A DNA stretch of 64,000 nucleotides from Amycolatopsis sp. CA-128772 (lineage in GTDB: Bacteria; Actinomycetota; Actinomycetes; Mycobacteriales; Pseudonocardiaceae). Below the pieces are notes generated by a model, which saw only the letters and a list, made by a program, of their open reading frames with translations, was not told where the DNA came from and made no database searches. The position numbers and the translations under genes are program-made. Shown piece after piece: positions 21,024 to 29,554 of the stretch (position 1 is its first letter; each line of letters starts with the position of its first letter). Where the stretch lies: positions 1 to 64,000 of the forward strand of contig NZ_PPHG01000074.1 of assembly GCF_002904295.1 (NCBI RefSeq). The letters run 5' to 3'.

Positions 21024-21200
21024 ATGTCCGCACAGGTTTCCGCCAACGTCCGCGCACTTTTCGCCGATCTGGGCATCGAGGTCGAGAAGACCGTCACCGA
21101 CCTGTCGATCGACCGGTTCGAGCAGTGGAGCGACGGCACCGCCGACGTCCGGCCGATCCTGGGGAGCATCTGCCGGCTGGACGTGCTCGAGGCGGCCTGA
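21024..21200 (+). CDS. Candidate RiPP precursor peptide, 58 residues
   Basis: A small gene with GGGAG 7 nt before the ATG. The product is acidic, with Asp/Glu-rich leader-like features (ALFADLGIEVEKTV, DLSIDRFEQWSDG) and a short tail GSICRLDVLEAA with one Cys and one Ser. It stands alone in a long gap inside the YcaO/SagB locus and is followed by a strong hairpin, so it is a plausible substrate of the cyclodehydratase. The tail has few cyclisable residues, so it could instead be a regulatory or unrelated peptide. No family was recognised. Confidence 0.55.
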   Translation: MSAQVSANVRALFADLGIEVEKTVTDLSIDRFEQWSDGTADVRPILGSICRLDVLEAA

Positions 21201-21229
21201 GCACCGTTTTCGCTGTTCTCGTGTTTGCC

Positions 21230-21277
21230 GGGCCGGTCACGCCGGGCGCGCTCCGCGCGCCGGGTGGCGACCGGCCC
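21230..21277 (+). terminator. Hairpin after the candidate precursor gene
   Basis: GGGCCGGTC (21230-21238) pairs exactly with GACCGGCCC (21269-21277), and the loop holds a second GC-rich stem (ccgggcgcg/cgcgcgccgg). It lacks a clear T-run. It begins 30 bp after the stop codon, which suits a terminator or an mRNA-stabilising end. Confidence 0.55.
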
Positions 21278-21528
21278 GTCGCATGTGGAGCACATCGACG
21301 TCGTCCACAAACGACGTGACGGGAAAATTTCCAACAGCCTGTGGATCATGGCAAGAACTCGTTACCGGTCGTAGTCGCACGGTCGCGACAAGGCAGTTTT
21401 AACCCGGCATTTGCCTGTGCCGGTGCATTTCGCGGCAGTGCTGTCCAGAGATGCCCGAACGGTGTAACCGATTCGTCAAGCAGAATGGTTGACTTGAGTT
21501 CTGGGGAATCGTGACTGCGGAGGCACCC

Positions 21529-22134
21529 GTGATCAGAGTGCTGGTTGCCGAGGACATGCACATCGTACGGGGGGCGCTGGTCGCCCTGCTGCGGCTGGAA
21601 CCCGACATCGACGTGGTCGCGGAGGTCGCGTCCGGCCTGGAGATCCTGGCCGCGGCCCGCGCCAACCACGCGCAGGTGGCGGTCATCGACATCGACCTGC
21701 CGGGCAAGGACGGCCTCACCGCGGCCGGTGAGCTGCACGAACAGCTGCCGGGGTGCCGGACGCTCATCCTGACCAGCCTGGGCCGGCCGGGGACGCTGCG
21801 GCGGGCGCTGGACGCCAAGGTGGGCGGCTTCCTGCTGAAGGACGCGCCGCCCGACAAGCTGGCCAACGCCGTCCGCGGGGTCCTCGCCGGCCGCCGGATG
21901 GTGGACGGCGACCTGGCGCTGGCCGCGTGGGACTCCGTCGACTGCCCGCTCACCGGCCGCGAGCTGGACGTGCTCCGGATGACCGCGCAGGGCTACGGGA
22001 CGGTGGAGGTCGCCGCGCGGCTGTACCTGTCCGCCGGCACGGTCCGGAACTACCTGACGACGGTGGTGGCGAAGCTCAACGCCCGCAACCGGGTCGACGC
22101 GATCCGGATCGCCGAGGAGTCCGGCTGGCTCTGA
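21529..22134 (+). CDS. DesR-type response regulator (NarL/FixJ family)
   Basis: A 201-residue regulator from the GTG at 21529 (GGAGG 5 nt upstream), which gives the same length as its twin at 18958-19563. The receiver has the acidic pair at 8-9, Asp54 in VIDIDLPGKDGL and FLLKDAP at about 104. The C-terminal LuxR helix-turn-helix contains LTGRELDVLRMTAQG and SAGTVRNYLTTVVAKLNARNR. It is convergent with the double kinase at 22172-24562, its likely partner. A start at 21511 would add six residues. Confidence 0.86.
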   Translation: MIRVLVAEDMHIVRGALVALLRLEPDIDVVAEVASGLEILAAARANHAQVAVIDIDLPGKDGLTAAGELHEQLPGCRTLILTSLGRPGTLRRALDAKVGGFLLKDAPPDKLANAVRGVLAGRRMVDGDLALAAWDSVDCPLTGRELDVLRMTAQGYGTVEVAARLYLSAGTVRNYLTTVVAKLNARNRVDAIRIAEESGWL

Positions 22135-22171
22135 GCCGCGAACAGGTATAGACCAGTAAGGAATCCGGCCG

Positions 22172-24562
22172 TCAGACCGGAACCACGGCCCGCAGCCGGA
22201 ACCGGCCGTCCGCCTCCACCCCCGCGGTCAGCTCGCCGCCGAGGTCGGCGACCCGGTGCGAGAGGTTGCCGATCCCGCTGCCCGGCGAGGAATCGCGGGG
22301 CGCGGTGCGCGGCGCGGGCACGACCGGCGCCGGCGGTTCCGCGGGATCGCCGGGGTCATCGGGGTTTTCGGGGTTTTCGGCCCGCGCGTCACGGTAGCCG
22401 CCGACGCCGTCGTTGACGATGTCGAGGCTGATCCCGCCGTCCGTGCGGTGCATGGCGATCTCGCAGCTCTCCACCTTGCTGTGCCGCAGCACGTTCGTGA
22501 CGCCTTCGCGCAGCACCACGGCCAGCACCGTCCGCACCGGCGTCGGCAGCTCGTCTTCGAGCATCTCCATGCGCACCCGGACGTCGGCGGAAATCAGCAC
22601 CGACTTCGCGGTGCGGGACTCGCTGGCCAGGGACAGTTCGCGGTAGCCGCTGGCCACCGACCGCACGTCGGACAGCGCTTGCCGGGTCAGGCCGAGGACC
22701 TCGGCGAGCTCGTCGGCGGCGCGGTGGCGGTCCAGCGACAGGATCCGGGCCGTCAGCTCGCTCTTCAACGCGATCGCCGACAGGCTCATCCCGAGCAGGT
22801 CGTGCAGGTCGCGGGCGAAGCGCAGCCGTTCCTCGGCGAGGGCCATCTCGGCCAGCCGCCGCCGGGTGTTGTCGAGCTCGGTTACCAGCCGGACCAGCCA
22901 CAGCAGCCCGAACACGGCCAGCCCGGTCATCACGGTCGCGGCCGTGTAGAAGACCGTCGAGGTGATGTCCGCGCCCGAGATCCGCTGGATTTCCGCGTAC
23001 GCGGCGATGTTGAGCGCGAAGAACACCCACCCCGCGACCGGCGGCAGGACGAGCAGCGAACTCCCGATCAGCAGCCCGGGCAGGCTCACCCAGTTCGGGC
23101 CGAGCGGCAGCAGCGGGAGGTAGACCAGGCAGGCCTGGACGAACACCATGCCGTAGCTCTGCGCCGTGCGCAGGTTGGTGGCCGGCCGGTTGAAGTAGGA
23201 GAACTGCAGCGCCAGCAACGCCACGATGGAGCCGACGACCAGGATCACCTGCCACGGCTGGGTGGTCAGCTCGAGCACGTGCAGCGTGGCCCCGCACGCC
23301 ATCAGGGACATGACCACCGGGAGCAGCCGGCGGATCCGCTTGGACTCGGTCTCCGTCTGCTGCTCGGCTTCGTGCGCGGCCCCGCTGCCCAGCCGTTCCG
23401 GGACCGGGAGCTCGACCCGGAGCCGGAAGCGGCCGTCCGAACCGGTCTTCGCGGTCGCCGTGCCGCCGAGCGCGGCGACCTCGTCGGGCAGGGTCGCCAG
23501 CGTGGCCGCCGGGTCGTCCGCCGTCACGCCGTCGTTGACGATTTCGAGGGTGACCTTGCCGTCGTGGTGGCGGACGTCGATCTCGCAGTGCTCGACCTCG
23601 CTGTAGCGCAGCACGTTCGTGACGCCTTCGCGGAGCACCTTGGCCAGCAGCGTGCGCGCCTGGACCGGGAGGTCGCCCTGGTCGAGGTGGACCCGGACGG
23701 CGACGTCCGAGGCCGACAGCAGCGTTTCGGCCGTCCGCGACTCCTTCTCCAGCGAGAGTTCGCGGTAGCCGTGCGAGACCGCGCGGACGTCGGACAGCGT
23801 GCGCTGGGCGGTCGCGGTGATCTCGCCGAGCTCGGCCTTGGCCGCCTCGACGGACTTGCGCATCAGCCGCTGCGCGAGCTCGCCCTTGAGCGCGATCGCG
23901 GACAGGCTCAGGCCGAGCAGGTCGTGCAGGTCGCGGGCGAAGGCGAGGCGTTGCTCGGCCACCGCGCGCTGGGCCAGTTCGGTGCGGGCGCGGTGGAGTT
24001 CGTGGACCATCCGCGCGAGCCGGGCCAGCAGGTAGTAGAGGATGCTGTAGAAGCAGGCGGAAAAGCCGATGTAGATCGTGTCCAGGGGGGACGCGCCGAA
24101 CGTGTGGTAGACCCACACCTCGCTGAGCGCGACCACCCCCAGCGTCGGCCACGCGTACCGCGGCGGCAGCACCAGCAGCGCCGCGCCGCCGACGAAGTCC
24201 GGCATGTCCGCCCACAGGATGCCGAAGGTCGGCAGCGGGACGTAGGCCAGCACGACCACCACGGCGAGCAGCACCCGGCTGGTGACCGAGTCGAGCCGCG
24301 CGGACGGGCGGCTGAACCACAGCAGCTGAATGCCGAGCAGGCCGGCGACGGCGGCGACGGCGTACAGGGCGTGGAGGCCGTCGACCGACGCCGGCAGCAG
24401 GCCGACGACGCCGATCACGCTGAACCCGGCGATGACGACGACGATGATGGCCGAGGCCAGGTAGGTGGCCAGCCGGGGGCGCCGGTCCGCCGCGGTGGTG
24501 CCGCGGGGTTCGGCGGTCGCTGAGCGCCCGGTGGAGGGCTCGAGAGCGGCGACCGGAGACAT
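22172..24562 (-). CDS. Tandem fusion of two DesK-type sensor histidine kinases
   Basis: A 796-residue protein with two full kinase units in one frame. Unit 1 has membrane helices at about 30-175, HisKA_3 with His213 in FARDLHDLLGLSLSAI, and an HATPase N-box EGVTNVLRYS, but it lacks the usual GxGLxNL lid and reads directly into GRFRLRVELP. Unit 2 has membrane helices at about 395-545, His587 in FARDLHDLLGMSLSAI, N-box EGVTNVLRHS and an intact GSGIGNLSHRV. Single kinases of this group are about 390 residues. Unit 1 may therefore be a degenerate or regulatory kinase. The start at 24562 follows GGAGGG. Confidence 0.85.
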   Translation of the reverse strand: MSPVAALEPSTGRSATAEPRGTTAADRRPRLATYLASAIIVVVIAGFSVIGVVGLLPASVDGLHALYAVAAVAGLLGIQLLWFSRPSARLDSVTSRVLLAVVVVLAYVPLPTFGILWADMPDFVGGAALLVLPPRYAWPTLGVVALSEVWVYHTFGASPLDTIYIGFSACFYSILYYLLARLARMVHELHRARTELAQRAVAEQRLAFARDLHDLLGLSLSAIALKGELAQRLMRKSVEAAKAELGEITATAQRTLSDVRAVSHGYRELSLEKESRTAETLLSASDVAVRVHLDQGDLPVQARTLLAKVLREGVTNVLRYSEVEHCEIDVRHHDGKVTLEIVNDGVTADDPAATLATLPDEVAALGGTATAKTGSDGRFRLRVELPVPERLGSGAAHEAEQQTETESKRIRRLLPVVMSLMACGATLHVLELTTQPWQVILVVGSIVALLALQFSYFNRPATNLRTAQSYGMVFVQACLVYLPLLPLGPNWVSLPGLLIGSSLLVLPPVAGWVFFALNIAAYAEIQRISGADITSTVFYTAATVMTGLAVFGLLWLVRLVTELDNTRRRLAEMALAEERLRFARDLHDLLGMSLSAIALKSELTARILSLDRHRAADELAEVLGLTRQALSDVRSVASGYRELSLASESRTAKSVLISADVRVRMEMLEDELPTPVRTVLAVVLREGVTNVLRHSKVESCEIAMHRTDGGISLDIVNDGVGGYRDARAENPENPDDPGDPAEPPAPVVPAPRTAPRDSSPGSGIGNLSHRVADLGGELTAGVEADGRFRLRAVVPV

Positions 24563-24728
24563 CAGTGCGGACCCTCCGGATCTGCGCGGCGACCGGCCGC
24601 CCGGGAGGCCGGGTCTGGGCGCTGTGTGTGCGAGCTGACGGCTGATCATAACTCAAGGGCGCGCACCGGAAACGGTGCGAAAACGTGCGATCGGACGGGC
24701 CGGCGCGGCCTGGCCGCGTCCGATCGGG

Positions 24729-25244
24729 TCAGCGGCCGTCCGGTGTGGGCGGCAGCCCGCGCGCGTTCGCGAGCAGGCTCAGGAAGTCGAGGCGCGGCAC
24801 GGCGACCGAGCCGGTGTGCAGCACGGAACCGGCCGCCAGCCGGAAGAAGCTGAGCCCGGACTCGTCGTCGTCCCAGGAGTCGCCCCCCGCGGCGCCGGGC
24901 ACGTGCCGGGTGGCCGGGAAGTCGTCGGTGAACGCGGTACCGGCGGCCGAGTACGCGGCGACGTTCCAGCCGAGGTGCCGCCAGTACTGCGCCAGTTTGG
25001 CGTAGGGCGCGCGGGAGACGAGCACCAGCCGCAGGCCCGGGTCGTGCAGCGCGTCGGTGACTTCTGCGGCCGGGACGACGTCCGCGGGTCCGCTGTGGTC
25101 GGCCATCGGGTGGTGCACGGCGAGCCGCGGGTGCCCGAGGAACAGCTCGGTCAGCGAGACCCGCCCGCGCGGGCCTTCGAACAGGTACCTGGCCCCGGCG
25201 ACGACACGGGGGCTGTCGAGTTCCGGCACGGTCAGCTCCGTCAT
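24729..25244 (-). CDS. DUF899-like thioredoxin-fold protein
   Basis: A 171-residue protein. The middle part (LRLVLVSRAPYAKLAQYWRH, then GWNVAAYSAAGTAFTDDF) follows the DUF899 pattern of a thioredoxin-like fold. The CPGCS motif of typical members is absent (the equivalent loop reads ADHSGPADV), so redox activity is doubtful. The function is unknown. It is divergent from the YrdC-type gene. Confidence 0.6.
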   Translation of the reverse strand: MTELTVPELDSPRVVAGARYLFEGPRGRVSLTELFLGHPRLAVHHPMADHSGPADVVPAAEVTDALHDPGLRLVLVSRAPYAKLAQYWRHLGWNVAAYSAAGTAFTDDFPATRHVPGAAGGDSWDDDESGLSFFRLAAGSVLHTGSVAVPRLDFLSLLANARGLPPTPDGR

Positions 25245-25387
25245 CACTGGCCCTCCCTGGCTGTGGTCCACTGCGGATTGTGGGCCGCCACCCGCGGGTG
25301 GGCCCAGCGTTCGGTCCGGGTACGGCAAGATAGGAGACGCGCGGGGGCCGCCGCGCCGTCCCGGGCGGCCGAAACTAGGCTCGGCCC

Positions 25388-26008
25388 ATGGCACGCTATT
25401 TCGACCTGCACCCGGAGAACCCCCAGAAGCGGTCGCTGGGCCAGGTGGTCGAGATCCTCCGGAACGACGGGCTGATCGCCTACCCGACCGACTCGTGCTT
25501 CGCGCTCGGGTGCCGCCCGGGCAACCGCGACGGGCTCGACCGCATCCGCGCCATCCGCAAGCTGGACCACCGCCACCACTTCACCCTGGTCTGCCAGGAC
25601 TTCGCCCAGCTCGGCCAGTTCGTCCACATCGACAACGCGGTGTTCCGCGCGATCAAGGCGGCGACCCCGGGCAGCTACACGTTCATCCTCCCGGCCACCA
25701 AGGAGGTGCCGCGCCGGCTGATGCACGAGAAGAAGAAGACGGTCGGCGTGCGCATCCCGGACCACCGCGTCACCCAGGCGTTGCTGGCCGAGCTCGGCGA
25801 GCCGTTGCTGTCGAGCACGCTTCTGCTGCCGGGCGAAGGCGAGCCGATGACGCAGGGCTGGGAGATCAAGGAGGAGCTGGACAACGCCCTGGAGGCGGTC
25901 CTGGACTCGGGCGACTGCGGCGTGGAACCGACGACGGTGGTCGACTTCTCTTCCGGGGAAGCGGAGATCCTGCGGGTGGGGGCGGGGGATCCGGCACCGT
26001 TCGAGTAG
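25388..26008 (+). CDS. L-threonylcarbamoyladenylate synthase family protein (Sua5/YciO/YrdC)
   Basis: A 206-residue protein with the YrdC fold. DGLIAYPTDSCFALGC (about 23-38) and the KLDHRHHFTLVC block form the substrate cleft that binds threonine, bicarbonate and ATP for tRNA t6A synthesis. GVRIPDHRVTQALL is the second conserved block. The histidine-rich KLDHRHH form suggests the YciO-like subgroup, whose exact reaction is less certain. It is a stand-alone gene. Confidence 0.82.
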   Translation: MARYFDLHPENPQKRSLGQVVEILRNDGLIAYPTDSCFALGCRPGNRDGLDRIRAIRKLDHRHHFTLVCQDFAQLGQFVHIDNAVFRAIKAATPGSYTFILPATKEVPRRLMHEKKKTVGVRIPDHRVTQALLAELGEPLLSSTLLLPGEGEPMTQGWEIKEELDNALEAVLDSGDCGVEPTTVVDFSSGEAEILRVGAGDPAPFE

Positions 26009-26267
26009 GCCGCGGGTGGGCCAGGACCGGCGGCCGGCGCCGGCGTTGAGGCCGCGCCAATGCACCTGCGTGAGCGGCTGGGTGGCCTGCGAGGTTGCCG
26101 CGCGCTGGCCGTTGCGCCGCGAGGAGCGGCCGGCGGTGCGGCCGCGGGCGGGCCCCGCCGGTGCACCTGCGGGAGCGGCTGCACGCCCACCGAGCCGGCC
26201 GCGGCGAGAGTCCCGCGGCCCGGCGCCGGATGAGCGCAGGCCGGCGAACCCCGGACCTACCGAAGCC

Positions 26268-26930
26268 TCAGCGCTCCAGCAACTCCAGCCATTCGGCGGT
26301 GTGCCCGCCCGTGAACACCAGGGACAGGTCCTCCGCGAACCGGCGGCCGGTCACCAGGAGGCAGAAGTCCTCCGCCGGACCCGTGATGCGGTCGCGGGCG
26401 TCCTGGGGGCCGAACGCCCACAGCTCGCCCGAGGGCGCGCGCAGCTCGAAGCGGAACTGGCCCGGCGGTGTCTCCTGGTGGCGGTGGTACACGCGGTCGC
26501 GGGTGCGGATGCCGTAGTAGGCGACGTGGCCGATCGCGTCGTCGCGGCGGAGGCGGATGCCGACCGCGTCGGCGATGTCCTGGCCGCAGGCGAACAGCTC
26601 GGTCAGCACCGCCGCCGCGAGGACCGAGGGGCGCAGGGGGCCGTCGCTCCACGGGAGCTCCGGTTCCGGCGGGGCCGAGGTGAGCAGGGCCGTCGCCTTG
26701 CGCTGCTCGATCAGCCAGCTCACGATCGCCTCGTCGAGCGTGTCGTACGAGATCTGCGGGGTCACCCCGAACGCCGCCGGGTGCTCGACGCTGAGGCGGA
26801 CCAGGCGGGCGGTCGACGTCAGCCGGGCGAAGTACCCGGCGAGGTCCGGGCCGGGGCCGTACCCGTGCCGCTCGGCCAGTTCGGCCAGCGCCTCGGTCTC
26901 GGTCTGCAGGTCCGTGAACACGTCGGCCAT
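26268..26930 (-). CDS. TIGR03084-like (DinB/MDMPI-related) protein
   Basis: A 220-residue protein with an internal ACGQDIADAVG block and a C-terminal ITGPAEDFCLLVTGRR motif, both also found in the 264-residue protein at 39345-40139 inside the enediyne cluster. It seems to lack the first N-terminal helix of typical members (the xGWxVxDQVAHL block), so it may be a shortened or divergent relative. The function is unknown. It points away from the DGPF/sigma pair. Confidence 0.65.
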   Translation of the reverse strand: MADVFTDLQTETEALAELAERHGYGPGPDLAGYFARLTSTARLVRLSVEHPAAFGVTPQISYDTLDEAIVSWLIEQRKATALLTSAPPEPELPWSDGPLRPSVLAAAVLTELFACGQDIADAVGIRLRRDDAIGHVAYYGIRTRDRVYHRHQETPPGQFRFELRAPSGELWAFGPQDARDRITGPAEDFCLLVTGRRFAEDLSLVFTGGHTAEWLELLER

Positions 26931-27076
26931 CGGCGCCCAACCTCCTGGTCCGGGCAGCCGGGACTGCCCGTAACCAGCCTCGCAGGCCCCCGCGCGGCGG
27001 CTCCACTCCGCGGTTGCGGCGCGGTCGGCTATCTTCGGCCACGGACGCGGCGAGGGTGGCTGAAGGGAGCCCGGAC

Positions 27077-27460
27077 GTGAAGTACCTGCTGGCGATGTAC
27101 CTGAACCCGGACGTGCTGGCGAAGCTGTCCGAGCAGGACATGGACGCCATCATGACCGGGCACCAGGAGTTCATCCGCACCATCCGGGAAACCGGCGAGA
27201 TGATCAGCACCCAGGCGCTCGGCGCGGTCGCCGACAGCAGCGTCGTGCGGGTGCGCGGGGGCCTGCCCGCCGTCACCGACGGCCCGTTCCTGGAGTCGAA
27301 GGAGTTCCTGGCCGGCTACTACCTCGTCGAGTGCGCGAGCAAGGAGCGCGCCGTCGAGCTCGCCGGGATGATCCCGGACGCCGCCGTCGAAGGCCTCGGC
27401 ATCGAGGTCCGCGAGGTGGTCTACTTCGCCGACGCCGAAACCGAAGTGCCCATGGCGTGA
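27077..27460 (+). CDS. DGPF (YCII-related) domain protein
   Basis: A 127-residue protein with the YCII/DGPF fold; TDGPFLESKEFLAGYYLVEC (about 67-86) contains the DGPF signature. Such proteins accompany ECF42-type sigma factors. The GTG at 27077 follows GGGAG by 8 nt. The stop overlaps the start of the sigma gene (GTGA), so the two are co-translated and likely act together. Confidence 0.82.
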   Translation: MKYLLAMYLNPDVLAKLSEQDMDAIMTGHQEFIRTIRETGEMISTQALGAVADSSVVRVRGGLPAVTDGPFLESKEFLAGYYLVECASKERAVELAGMIPDAAVEGLGIEVREVVYFADAETEVPMA

Positions 27461-28689
27461 CCGCGGTCGCCGACGTGCTGCGGCCGCTCGTGCCGCAGGT
27501 GCTGGGCGTGCTGGTCCGCCGGTACGGCCAGTTCGACGCGTGCGAGGACGCGGTCCAGGAGGCGCTGCTGGCGGCGAGCGGGCAGTGGCCGGCCGAGGGC
27601 GTGCCGGACAACCCGCGCAGCTGGCTGGTGACGGTCGCGACCCGGCGGCTCACCGACAGCTGGCGCAGCGAGAGCGCGCGGCGGCGGCGTGAGGAGTCGG
27701 TCGCCGTGCGGGAGCCGGTGACCGTCGTGCCCGGGCCCGGCGAGGAGCAGCCCGCGGCCGGGGACGACACGCTGAAGCTGCTGTTCCTGTGCTGCCACCC
27801 GGCGGTCTCGCCGCCTTCGCAGGTCGCGCTGACGCTGCGGGCCGTCGGCGGCCTGACCACGGCGCAGATCGCGAGCGCCTTCCTGGTGCCCGAGGCGACC
27901 ATGACGCGGCGCATCACCCGCGCGAAGGAGAGCATCGCCGCGGCGGGGTCGACCTTCAGCGAGCCGTCGCCGGCCGACTTCCCGGCGCGGCTGCAGGTGG
28001 TGCTCCAGGTGCTGTACCTGATCTTCAACGAGGGGTACACGGCGACGTCGGGGGAGAACCTGCTGCGCGCCGAGCTGGCCACCGAGGCGATCCGGCTGAC
28101 CCGCGCGGTGCACGCGCTGATCCCCGGCGAGGGCGAGGTCGCGGGCCTGCTGGCGCTGATGCTCCTGACCGACGCCCGCCGCGCGGCGCGCACCGGCCCG
28201 GACGGCGAGCTGGTGCCGCTGCCCGAGCAGGACCGCGGCCGCTGGGACGCGGCGATGATCGAGGAAGGCGTCACGCTGGTGCGTTCGACGCTGGGCCGGG
28301 GCCCGGTGGGGCCGTACCAGGTCCAGGCGGCGATCGCGGCGCTGCACGACGAGGCACCCGGCACGGACGAGACCGACTGGCCGCAGATCGTGGAGCTGTA
28401 CGGCGTGCTGGGCGAGCTCATGCCGGGGCCGGTGGTGACGGTGAACCTGGCGGTGGCCCTCGCCCAGGTGGCGGGCCCGGACGCCGGGCTGGCGGTGCTG
28501 GACGGGATCGACGCCAAGCTGGACGTCGGACGCCGCGTGGACGCGGTCCGGGCGCACCTGCTGGAGCGCGCGGGCCGGCCGGCCGACGCGCGGGAGTACT
28601 ACCTGCGCGCGGCGGAGCGGACGGAGAGCGTCCCGGAGCGGCGCTACCTGGAGGCGCAGGCCGCGCGGGTCGGCCTGCCCCGGTCCTGA
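27457..28689 (+). CDS. ECF42-type RNA polymerase sigma factor with C-terminal TPR-like domain
   Basis: A 410-residue sigma factor. Region 2 (DACEDAVQEALLAAS, then NPRSWLVTVATRRLTD) and region 4 (LTTAQIASAFLVPEATMTRRITRAK) lie in the first 180 residues. The rest (about 190-410, with YLIFNEGYTATSG and ALMLLTDARRAAR) is the long helical extension of the ECF42 group, which replaces an anti-sigma factor. The group is usually paired with DGPF proteins, as here. It is probably a stress or metabolite-responsive regulator. Confidence 0.87.
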   Translation: MTAVADVLRPLVPQVLGVLVRRYGQFDACEDAVQEALLAASGQWPAEGVPDNPRSWLVTVATRRLTDSWRSESARRRREESVAVREPVTVVPGPGEEQPAAGDDTLKLLFLCCHPAVSPPSQVALTLRAVGGLTTAQIASAFLVPEATMTRRITRAKESIAAAGSTFSEPSPADFPARLQVVLQVLYLIFNEGYTATSGENLLRAELATEAIRLTRAVHALIPGEGEVAGLLALMLLTDARRAARTGPDGELVPLPEQDRGRWDAAMIEEGVTLVRSTLGRGPVGPYQVQAAIAALHDEAPGTDETDWPQIVELYGVLGELMPGPVVTVNLAVALAQVAGPDAGLAVLDGIDAKLDVGRRVDAVRAHLLERAGRPADAREYYLRAAERTESVPERRYLEAQAARVGLPRS

Positions 28690-28693
28690 AGGC

Positions 28694-28749
28694 GGCACTT
28701 TCACGTGAAAGCGCCCACCTGGGGCGGCACTTTCACGTGAAAGTGCCGC
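28694..28749. repeat. Two TTTCACGTGAAA palindromes between convergent genes
   Basis: 28724-28749 is a perfect 26-bp palindrome (gcggcactttcac and its complement), and 28694-28715 is the same 22-bp core with one mismatch. They lie between the stop of the sigma gene and the stop of the HxlR gene. No T-run follows, so they may be terminators of an unusual kind, a mobile palindromic repeat or protein-binding sites. Confidence 0.7.
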
Positions 28750-28789
28750 TCGGGTGCCGGGCCTGCGCGGGGGCAGGCCCGGCCGTGGG

Positions 28790-29485
28790 TCAGACCGCGA
28801 TGCCGCCGGCCGGCTCCGGAGCCGCCGGGACGTGGAACAGCTGCGCGAACAGCTCCAGGTCCGCCACCTCGCCCTCGATGGTGAGCTTGCCCGAGCGGAC
28901 CGCCGCCGCGGCGGTGAGCTGGCCGCTCATCAGGTCCAGCAGCGCCGCGTTGTGGCCGGTGCGGATGGCCAGCTCGGCGCCGGGGAACCGGCCTTCGCCG
29001 ACCTTGACCGCGCCGTCCTCGACGAGGGCGTGCACCGTCATGCGGTCGTCGTAGCGGATCTCGAAGTTGATCTGCACGCCTTCGGCCCGCTCGGGACGGA
29101 ACGTCGTGTAGAGCGACAGGATCGCCGCGTCGAGGGTGACCACGTCGTCGGCGGCCGGCTTGCTCAGCGAGCGTGCGCCCCAGAGGCCGAGGTCGAGCAC
29201 GATGTTGTCGAGCTCGCTGCCGTACTGGGTCAGCTCGTAGACCAGGCCCGCGTCGAGCTCGGCGCGGACGCGGCGGCGGATCACGCCGGTCGCCTCCAGG
29301 TCGTTGAGCCGGGCGGACAGGATGGACGGCGGGATCTTCGGCAGGCCGGCCTGCAGCTCGTCGTACCGCTTGGCGCCGAGCACCAGGTCACGGATGATCA
29401 GCAGCGACCAGCGCTCGCCGATGAGCTCGAGCGCGCGGGCGACGCCGCAGAACTGGCCGTAGGCACGGGTGTGCGGAGTGGGCAT
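28790..29485 (-). CDS. HxlR-type regulator with C-terminal SCP2-like domain
   Basis: A 231-residue protein and close paralogue of the regulator at 12243-12938: same length, same N-terminal winged helix (ALELIGERWSLLIIRDLVLG, KIPPSILSARLNDLEATGVI) and same SCP2-like C-terminal half (DLGLWGARSLS, then GKLTIEGEVADLELF). It is transcribed in the same direction as the SARP gene and lies at the left edge of the enediyne cluster. A role in sensing a cluster metabolite is inferred. Confidence 0.82.
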   Translation of the reverse strand: MPTPHTRAYGQFCGVARALELIGERWSLLIIRDLVLGAKRYDELQAGLPKIPPSILSARLNDLEATGVIRRRVRAELDAGLVYELTQYGSELDNIVLDLGLWGARSLSKPAADDVVTLDAAILSLYTTFRPERAEGVQINFEIRYDDRMTVHALVEDGAVKVGEGRFPGAELAIRTGHNAALLDLMSGQLTAAAAVRSGKLTIEGEVADLELFAQLFHVPAAPEPAGGIAV

Positions 29486-29554
29486 CGAACTTTCCTCACT
29501 TCTTTTCGGGCGGTGCGACGGCCCGGCGGGAGCCGGGAACGGAGGCGGGGCGGC

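Noticed and set aside
22172..24562. Two separate kinase genes instead of one fusion
   Set aside because: The frame is continuous between the units, with no stop and no ribosome site seen at the junction.
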